Below are positions 6,316 to 11,369 of a DNA stretch of 11,369 nt, in pieces (positions within the stretch are counted from its first letter, which is position 1; every line of letters starts with the position of its first letter). Source of the DNA: Oscillospiraceae bacterium (GTDB lineage Bacteria > Bacillota > Clostridia > UBA1381); assembly GCA_020860985.1 (NCBI GenBank), contig JAJBTG010000071.1, positions 1-11,369 on the forward strand, in the 5' to 3' direction. Both the position numbers and the translations under genes were made by a program. The notes under the pieces were generated by a model that saw only the letters and a program-made list of their open reading frames with translations, searched no databases and was not told the origin of the DNA.

Positions 6316-7230
6316 ATGACATTACAGCAAATACATTACGCGCTGACAATCGCGGAAACCAAGTCGATGAGCAAGGCATCCGAAAGGCTGTTTGTATCTC
6401 AGCCTACCTTGACAAAGTCGATTAAGGAGCTTGAGCAAAGCATAGGAATCACGATTTTCAACCGCACCGGCAAGGGTGTTGAAATTACGAATAACGGCGA
6501 GGAATTTTTAGCACACGCACGGCAAATTTATCAGCAATATGAGCTTTTGGAGCAAAAATATTCATCTTATGACAATATAAAGTTGAAGTGTGGCGTATCG
6601 TCGCAGCACTATTCTTTTGCGGTAAAGGCTTTTGTCGAAACTGTGAAGCACTTCGACATCGCACAATACGAATTTGCGATAAGGGAAACCAAAACTTATG
6701 AGGTTATCGAGGATGTGGGAACTTCACGAAGTGAGATAGGCATAATTTTCATAAGCGATTTTAACAAAAAAATTTTAAAAAAAATATTTGATGAATTCGG
6801 ACTTGTATTTCACGGTCTTGTGGAATGTAAGGCATATGTTTACGTGTGGAAAGGGCATCCGCTTGCCGGAAATAAATTTATCACATTGGATGAGCTTGAA
6901 AAATATCCTTGTCTGTCATTTGAGCAGGGCAGCAAAGGCTCGGTTTATTTGGCGGAGGAAATTTTAAGCGAAAGAGAATACCCGCGCACAATAAAAGCCG
7001 GCGACCGCGCGACAATGCTTAATTTAATGGTCGGGCTTAACGGCTACACGCTTTGCTCGGGAATTATATGCGAGGAGCTGAACGGCTCGGATTATGTCGC
7101 CGTTCCGTTCGAGAGCGGCGAGGGTTCGGAAATTATGAACATCGGCTACATTGTAAAAAAGAACAATATGTTAAGCGAGGTTGGCAAGCTGTACATAGAT
7201 GAGCTGAAAAAATATTTATCCTGCCGATAA
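6316..7230 (+). CDS. LysR-family transcriptional regulator
   Basis: This 304-residue protein has the standard LysR length. A winged HTH occupies about residues 3-62, with recognition helix region SKASERLFVSQPTLTKSIKE and the family signature LEQSIGITIFNRTGKGVEIT. A linker helix follows, then a periplasmic-binding-like effector domain from about 90 to 295 (GIIFISDF, VYVWKGHPLAG, LSFEQGS, GDRATMLNLMVG). AAGGAAA lies just before the ATG. Unusually for LysR genes, it points the same way as its presumed target, the PLP enzyme, whose start is 19 nt downstream of this gene's stop. Both therefore come from the consensus promoter at 6239. The effector is likely a sulfur amino-acid intermediate, by analogy with CysB/MetR-type regulators next to sulfur genes, but that is inference. 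All expected regions are intact. Confidence 0.92.
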   Translation: MTLQQIHYALTIAETKSMSKASERLFVSQPTLTKSIKELEQSIGITIFNRTGKGVEITNNGEEFLAHARQIYQQYELLEQKYSSYDNIKLKCGVSSQHYSFAVKAFVETVKHFDIAQYEFAIRETKTYEVIEDVGTSRSEIGIIFISDFNKKILKKIFDEFGLVFHGLVECKAYVYVWKGHPLAGNKFITLDELEKYPCLSFEQGSKGSVYLAEEILSEREYPRTIKAGDRATMLNLMVGLNGYTLCSGIICEELNGSDYVAVPFESGEGSEIMNIGYIVKKNNMLSEVGKLYIDELKKYLSCR

Positions 7231-7249
7231 AGATATGGAGGCAAAAGAA

Positions 7250-8446
7250 ATGGCAAAGAAAGAAAACAAATTCAAAAATTATGATATTACCACGCAAGCT
7301 GTGCATACGGGTACCGACTATGACGAGGGTACGGGTGCGGTTCGCAGACCTTTACATATGGCAAACAGCTATAAATTACCCGATGATTTATCAACAGTAA
7401 ACTATTCCTCTACAGATTTATTGATGTATTCGCGAAACGGAAATCCGAATCAGCATTGGCTTGAAGAAAAGATTGCCGCGTTATACAATGCCGATGACGC
7501 TATAGTTTTGGCAAGCGGAGTTGCGGCGCTTCACGCGTTATTTTGGACACTTCTGAAATCGGGTGATAGGGTTGTATACCCGAATGTAAGCTATATGGCT
7601 GTCTACAGAATGTTTCACGAATTGTTTAATAAAAAATTCAATGTTGAAACCGTAATGGTCGATATGACAGACCTTGAGGCGGTAAAAAAAGCCGTCACTC
7701 CCGGTACAAAGCTTGTTCACATAGAAACGCCGGACAATCCGACATTGGGCGTAACTGACATTGAAGCCGTTGCAAAAATCGCACACGAAAACGGCGCAAT
7801 ACTTTCGGTTGATAACACATTCGCTTCGCCGCTTAATCAACAGCCGCTCGAATTGGGCGCGGATTTCGTTGTTGACGCACTTACAAAATTTATAAACGGA
7901 CACGGCGACGCACAGGGCGGAGCTATAATTTCCAATGATTTAAAAACAATGGACCGCATAAGATATGAAGCACAGGTAAATGTAGGCTCGGTAATCAGCC
8001 CGTTTAACGCGTGGCAGATATTTCGCGGTTCTGTGACCTTCCCTCTGCGTATGCAGAGAATAAACGAATCGGCGCAGAAAATAGCCGAGTGGCTCGAGCG
8101 GCGTGAAAATGTTACATTTGTTTCTTATCCGGGACTTAAAAGCAATTCGGGATACGAGGTCGCAAAACGGCAAATGAAAAACGGATACGGCGGAGTAATT
8201 TCGTTTGGAGTAAACGCGGATGATAAAACGGTTGAAAGAATATGCGCGGAGCTTAAGGTTGTAACCTTTGCCGTATCTCTCGGTCACGACGAAAGTCTGA
8301 TTTTCCCTCAACCGAGCTACGATGAGCGAATAAATCTTTACCCTGAAAAATTCCGAAACGGTTTTATACGTTTTAGCGTAGGTCTTGAGGATGTCAATGA
8401 CATTATCGCGGATTTAAATCAAGCATTATTGGCATTGGGGTTGTAA
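7250..8446 (+). CDS. Cys/Met metabolism PLP-dependent lyase/synthase
   Basis: This is a 398-residue member of the cystathionine gamma-synthase / gamma-lyase / methionine gamma-lyase fold-type I family. I place the start at 7250: GGAGG at 7237-7241 has ideal 8-nt spacing to it, while the in-frame ATG at 7235 overlaps that ribosome site. Visible landmarks are YSRNGNPN (residues 60-67, phosphate-binding Tyr/Arg), ASGVAAL (88-94), Tyr115 in the position that stacks on PLP, VDNTFASP (187-194, Asp188 to the pyridine N), Lys213 in LTKFINGHGD as Schiff base, and RFSVGLED (374-381, carboxylate-binding Arg). Two places depart from the usual family: ALTK instead of SxTK, and QPSY where most members have MTH. 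Substrate and reaction (beta/gamma elimination or replacement) cannot be fixed from sequence. Co-expressed with the LysR gene. Confidence 0.88.
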   Translation: MAKKENKFKNYDITTQAVHTGTDYDEGTGAVRRPLHMANSYKLPDDLSTVNYSSTDLLMYSRNGNPNQHWLEEKIAALYNADDAIVLASGVAALHALFWTLLKSGDRVVYPNVSYMAVYRMFHELFNKKFNVETVMVDMTDLEAVKKAVTPGTKLVHIETPDNPTLGVTDIEAVAKIAHENGAILSVDNTFASPLNQQPLELGADFVVDALTKFINGHGDAQGGAIISNDLKTMDRIRYEAQVNVGSVISPFNAWQIFRGSVTFPLRMQRINESAQKIAEWLERRENVTFVSYPGLKSNSGYEVAKRQMKNGYGGVISFGVNADDKTVERICAELKVVTFAVSLGHDESLIFPQPSYDERINLYPEKFRNGFIRFSVGLEDVNDIIADLNQALLALGL

Positions 8447-8512
8447 AATCTACAATAAACAGTCGTTTTAGAGTACGTCGGCATACTTCATCACAGAACA
8501 TTGACATTTTCG

Positions 8513-8564
8513 CCAAACGAATTAGAAGCTTGCACATAATCCCGCAAGCTTCTAATTCGTTTGG
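8513..8564. repeat. Perfect 21-bp inverted repeat with 10-nt loop
   Basis: Bases 8513-8533 are the exact reverse complement of 8544-8564, with a 10-base loop. The stem contains GAAGCTTGC facing GCAAGCTTC. It lies 66 nt after the PLP-enzyme stop and downstream of the minus-strand tRNA-like gene, between converging transcripts, so a bidirectional terminator is the simplest reading. No T run follows on either strand, which is atypical. A miniature mobile repeat is the alternative. Confidence 0.6.
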
Positions 8565-8595
8565 TCAACTTGTTTAATTACGGCAAATGAGCCAT

Positions 8596-8668
8596 TGGCG
8601 ATGCCGCTCGGAATTGAACCGAAATTTTGGATTTATGGGATCCTCACTTAACCTTAAGAAACAGCATC
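8596..8668 (-). tRNA. tRNA-like gene, Met-type CAT anticodon, degenerate or divergent
   Basis: The minus strand folds as a compact tRNA of 73 nt including an encoded CCA. The acceptor GATGCTG (8668-8662) pairs with CGGCATC with one G-T wobble, and the discriminator is G. The T arm is TTCGG/CCGAG with a perfect TTCAATT loop. The anticodon arm GGAT/ATCC has loop CCCATAA, giving anticodon CAT. Oddities are C at position 33 where T is nearly universal, an A-A mismatch at 27-43, a D stem of only about 3 pairs (CTT/AAG), a short D loop (GG present) and a 4-nt variable loop. A strong promoter lies directly upstream, which argues that it is transcribed. It may be a decayed tRNA-Met/Ile2, an element-borne tRNA, or a tRNA-like RNA not used in translation. 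Confidence 0.5.
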
Positions 8669-8685
8669 ATTTTTTGTATGAGCTT

Positions 8686-8714
8686 ATTATAGCACAAGAT
8701 TTTACGTTTGTCCA
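8686..8714 (-). promoter_or_regulatory. Extended sigma-A promoter for the tRNA-like gene
   Basis: On the minus strand, TGGACA (8714-8709, 5 of 6 to consensus) is followed after 17 nt by TATAAT (8691-8686), with the extended element TGC immediately before. The predicted start is near 8679, about 10 nt ahead of the tRNA-like 5' end, the normal arrangement for a stable RNA gene. No protein gene follows on this strand before the hairpin at 8513. Confidence 0.7.
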
Positions 8715-8779
8715 ATTCACTTTTTCAATTAAAAACCATAGGCTAAATTTATAATACGGCGAGTTACACAAATAATAAA

Positions 8780-8822
8780 ACCGCACGGATAGGCGGTAAA
8801 ATTCGTGCCCGTTCCGTGCGGT
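8780..8822 (-). terminator. Intrinsic terminator of the minus-strand operon
   Basis: ACCGCACGGA (8780-8789) and TCCGTGCGGT (8813-8822) form a perfect 10-bp stem with a 23-nt loop. On the minus strand the stem runs into TTTTATTATTT (8780-8770). It lies 46 nt after the stop of the membrane-protein gene and separates that operon from the tRNA-like unit. Confidence 0.75.
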
Positions 8823-8868
8823 CTTACTATTTAAAATTGTTTGTATAAGCGATGTTTTTTCAACATAG

Positions 8869-10632
8869 CTACCTTGCAACGACTGTGATTGTGTTTTTAA
8901 GCATTCCCATCCAACAGGAATACGTATAGGTACCCGCCTTTTCGGGAATGAATTCTATCACATTCTCACCTGTGACAAGCTTTAGCTGCTGATTAAATGC
9001 CGGCAATACAATCTCGTTATTACAGCCGTTTAAATTATTTTCGTCTGCCTCTATCGTCCAAACGACGGGAATGCCTGCTGTAACTTGAATATCATCAAAT
9101 CCATTGGCGCGAAGTGTTGTCGTAACGTACTGAACATCTTCATCAATTGTCGAAACTACAGTTCCATCCGCGTCTGTACTTGAATACGGGATACCAAATC
9201 CAGTGAGTGTGAGATTGTTTTGTATCATAAAAATTCCCATAATAAGCAGCAGAACAGAACCAATCTGCAACATATACTGCCGCCAATGCATTTTGAGCGT
9301 ACCTGCCGCAAGACTGAATATAAATACAAGCGGAACAGTACCCAAGCAAAAAGAAAGCATCGATAACGCCCCAGCCGTCATGCTGCCGGCGGCAATCGCG
9401 TAAACCTGCATTGATTGCAACGGTCCGCACGGCATCAATCCGTTTGCCAATCCTAAGGCAAAGGAACGGTGCTTGCCAATACGTTGAATTTTATCGGACA
9501 GATTTGCCGTAAGCTTTGGAAACAGTCTGACAGATATGGAAAAGCCGCCGAGCATATTTATACCCATAACCAACATAAATCCACCGGCAATCAAACCGAT
9601 GATACCTCTGACTTGCAGTGTGACAGCAGCTTTTTCGCCGATAAAACCGAGAACCGCACCGATTAAGGTGTAGCTTACAAGACGTCCAAGATTGTATAAG
9701 ATACTTCGGCGCAATGGTTTTATATCTCCCGCAGAAATGCTTTGTGCCAAATTTAATCCGCCACACATCGCAATGCAATGAACGGAAGTGAGCAGACCGA
9801 TGGTAAATAAGGCAAAATAACTCACCCGTTCTTCGCTTATTGTAGGTATTTTTTGAAACACCTCAAACCAACCCATACGCCGAGTAATTACGTACAACCC
9901 TAAAATAATAATCAAGACGGCTATAATATCTCCCGTTTTCTTCGCGTTTTGCTTAACTTCGTAGCCTGTATTTTGTATCGCTTTGGTAATGCTTTCTTCC
10001 GTACACGGTGCGACAAACTCCGCAATCAGTTCTCCTTTGCCGTAGTCGGCACTCACGGACTTTACGCCTTCTAATGATGATACGGTACTTTCCAATCGTC
10101 TTTCACAACCGGAACAAGTCATGCCTGTAACATGAAAAACAGCTCTGCTCATAAGCTGCCTCGTTTTAAATTGCTTCCAATTGGGAACGCGTGTGGCATT
10201 TTCTTCGCAGAGAGATTCGGGAACCGTAATGATACCGTTTTCTTCGGTATAATCTTCCTCCGTAATTGGTACGGGATTGCAGCCGCCGCTTTCAATGCCT
10301 ATCTTGTCCGACGAGAATCTATTTCCACAGTTTTGGCAGATGAAATAATTTCCCTCCTGTTCAAAATAAGCATAGGGTGAACCATTGCATACTTGACACG
10401 TATTCATAGCAAGGCGCACCGTATTGTCAGAGGCGCGAACCGCGAATATTTCAACGGTTGTTCCGTCAATTTCAGCAACATAATAGTCGGCTTCGGTGCC
10501 TATATCCGCCGCTTCGATTTTTATTTCTGAAGCAATAACTGTGGTGTCAGGATTTTTTGTTGTGCTTACAGCAACAGCCGCCGTAGCTACTATAACGGCT
10601 GCTGCGGCTAACCATATGTTTCTTCTTTGCAT
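8869..10632 (-). CDS. DUF2318-like / HMA / TauE-SafE (UreH-type) / cupredoxin membrane fusion protein
   Basis: This 587-residue membrane protein has four recognisable modules. Residues 5-23 are an N-terminal membrane anchor. Residues 75-125 carry a Cys-rich DUF2318-like domain (C79xxC82, C99xxC102, C118). Residues 164-228 are an HMA domain with MTCSGC (C173, C176). Residues 234-470 are a helical TauE/SafE-like UreH-type domain with HCIAMCGG (285-292) and LMPCGP (399-404), resembling thiol or metal transporters. Residues 495-587 are a cupredoxin with NGCNN (C537) and CWMGM (C573, M575, M577) as likely copper ligands. The set suggests capture, relay and export or delivery of copper or another soft metal across the membrane. 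The start is ATG at 10632 with GAGG 9 nt upstream; an in-frame TTG at 10647 overlaps the preceding gene's stop and is rejected. It follows larE after 11 nt. Confidence 0.85.
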   Translation of the reverse strand: MQRRNIWLAAAAVIVATAAVAVSTTKNPDTTVIASEIKIEAADIGTEADYYVAEIDGTTVEIFAVRASDNTVRLAMNTCQVCNGSPYAYFEQEGNYFICQNCGNRFSSDKIGIESGGCNPVPITEEDYTEENGIITVPESLCEENATRVPNWKQFKTRQLMSRAVFHVTGMTCSGCERRLESTVSSLEGVKSVSADYGKGELIAEFVAPCTEESITKAIQNTGYEVKQNAKKTGDIIAVLIIILGLYVITRRMGWFEVFQKIPTISEERVSYFALFTIGLLTSVHCIAMCGGLNLAQSISAGDIKPLRRSILYNLGRLVSYTLIGAVLGFIGEKAAVTLQVRGIIGLIAGGFMLVMGINMLGGFSISVRLFPKLTANLSDKIQRIGKHRSFALGLANGLMPCGPLQSMQVYAIAAGSMTAGALSMLSFCLGTVPLVFIFSLAAGTLKMHWRQYMLQIGSVLLLIMGIFMIQNNLTLTGFGIPYSSTDADGTVVSTIDEDVQYVTTTLRANGFDDIQVTAGIPVVWTIEADENNLNGCNNEIVLPAFNQQLKLVTGENVIEFIPEKAGTYTYSCWMGMLKNTITVVAR

Positions 10633-10643
10633 TATATTATACC

Positions 10644-11369
10644 TCAACTTTCAGCGTTGGCTTTTAGAACTTCATTCATGCTTCCCGTTCTGTAACCCAT
10701 CAAATCAAGCGTCACGTAGGCAAAACCAAATTTCTTAAACCTTTCATAAACCGTTGTTCGTATATCCTCGCGCAGTAGCTTTTCAAATTCCTGCGGCAGG
10801 ATTTCAATTCGAGCGATATTTGCGTGAATACGCACACGTACCTGATGAAATCCCAAATCAAGCAGCAGCTGCTCCGCTTTATCCACCATACACAGCTTTT
10901 CCTCATTGATTGTCTCTCCGTATGCGAACCTTGACGAAAGGCAGGCAAATGACTGCTTATTCCATGTCGGAAGTCCGAATTCCTTTGATAGTTCGCGGAT
11001 TTCTTTTTTTGCAAATCCCGTATATCGCAAAGGACTTGTAATTCCAAGCTCTCTCACGGCAATCAGCCCCGGACGATAATCGCCGTCGTCATCGGTGTTG
11101 GAGCCTTCCGCTACTGCCGTTATGCCGTGTTCCTTTGCTATGGAAAGAATTTTTTCAAACAACTCATGTTTGCAAAGGTAACAGCGATTTGTGGGATTTT
11201 GACGAAATCCTTCTATGTCCAATTCTTCCGATTTAACCACAATATGCTTTACATTATGTTTTCGACAAAATTTCTTTGCCTCACTTAACTCTCTTTCGGG
11301 AAACGAACAGGAGGAAGCTGTAACCGCAATTACCTGCTCGCCCAAAGCCTCTCTTGCGGCATATAATAA
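10644..11369 (-). CDS. larE: LarE-type ATP-dependent sacrificial sulfur transferase (5' end outside window)
   Basis: LarE-family PP-loop enzymes adenylate a nicotinate-derived carboxylate and transfer sulfur, in Lactobacillus from their own cysteine, to build the nickel-pincer cofactor. The reading frame continues to the window edge (LLYAAREALGEQVIAVTASS), so the N-terminal PP-loop SGGVDS lies outside; a TTG at 11345 is not the real start. Family blocks are FPERELSEAKKF, NRCYLCKHELF (CxxC), EGSNTDDDGDYRPG, SFACLSSRFAYGE (candidate sulfur-donating Cys, the only one in this motif) and YVTLDLMGYRTGSMNE near the end. Only one cysteine is in the ACLSSR motif, which fits the sacrificial type rather than the three-Cys iron-sulfur type. 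The stop is 11 nt before the fusion protein's start. No larB, larC or larA is visible, so a different sulfur acceptor is possible. Confidence 0.87.
   Translation of the reverse strand, partial: LLYAAREALGEQVIAVTASSCSFPERELSEAKKFCRKHNVKHIVVKSEELDIEGFRQNPTNRCYLCKHELFEKILSIAKEHGITAVAEGSNTDDDGDYRPGLIAVRELGITSPLRYTGFAKKEIRELSKEFGLPTWNKQSFACLSSRFAYGETINEEKLCMVDKAEQLLLDLGFHQVRVRIHANIARIEILPQEFEKLLREDIRTTVYERFKKFGFAYVTLDLMGYRTGSMNEVLKANAES

Noticed and set aside
7235..7249. Upstream ATG as start of the PLP enzyme
   Set aside because: Its GGAGG-containing sequence is itself the ribosome site for the ATG at 7250, and nothing suitable precedes 7235.
8667..8879. 70-codon minus-strand frame between the fusion protein and the tRNA-like gene
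   Set aside because: It spans the intrinsic terminator and the tRNA promoter and has no ribosome site or recognisable sequence.
1..11369. CRISPR array or phage genes
   Set aside because: No regularly spaced repeats, cas-like proteins or phage structural genes were seen on either strand.

Overview
The window looks like DNA from a low-to-mid GC member of the Clostridia (Bacillota). Shine-Dalgarno sites are strong (GGAGG or AAAGGAGG with about 8-nt spacing), and the first 6 kb belongs to the conjugative/mobilizable element family common in gut Clostridia. No taxonomic marker gene is present, so the assignment rests on gene content only.

Region 1 (1 to about 6070, + strand) is the mobilization part of an integrative element, and it is visibly decaying. 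In order it holds: the C-terminal half of a giant SNF2-type helicase, cut just before its ATGTP motif; an intact DUF3849-type gene; a second DUF3849 copy broken by one TGA; a mobC relaxosome gene broken by TAG and TAA; a small CD1845-type membrane protein; a multi-hairpin segment; a secreted protein of unknown function with an internal repeat; and a MobA/MobL-type HUH relaxase split by a one-base deletion. The ancestral genes were tightly packed: gaps of 3 and 0 nt, then an ATGA overlap. The helicase and both DUF3849 proteins end in the same short tail. As read, the element cannot make a full relaxase or full MobC, so it is probably immobile unless helped in trans.

Region 2 (6072-6315) is non-coding and strongly structured. 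It has a hairpin followed by a nested palindrome, a possible oriT or conserved RNA, and then a perfect extended sigma-A promoter.

Region 3 (6316-8446, + strand) is a LysR-type regulator and, 19 nt downstream, a Cys/Met-metabolism PLP enzyme (lyase/synthase family). They share one promoter and probably form an operon.

Region 4 (8447-8868) is intergenic. It holds a 21-bp perfect hairpin, a tRNA-like gene on the minus strand with its own strong promoter and several non-canonical features, and an intrinsic terminator for the minus-strand operon.

Region 5 (8869-11369, - strand) is a two-gene operon. It starts with a LarE-type ATP-dependent sulfur transferase that runs off the window, followed by an unusual membrane protein joining a DUF2318-like Cys-rich domain, an HMA metal-binding domain, a TauE/SafE-like (UreH-type) membrane domain and a cupredoxin domain. 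Regions 3 and 5 share a sulfur and soft-metal theme: sulfur amino-acid cleavage or synthesis, sulfur transfer, and thiol-rich metal relay. Whether they are element cargo or host chromosome cannot be told from the window.
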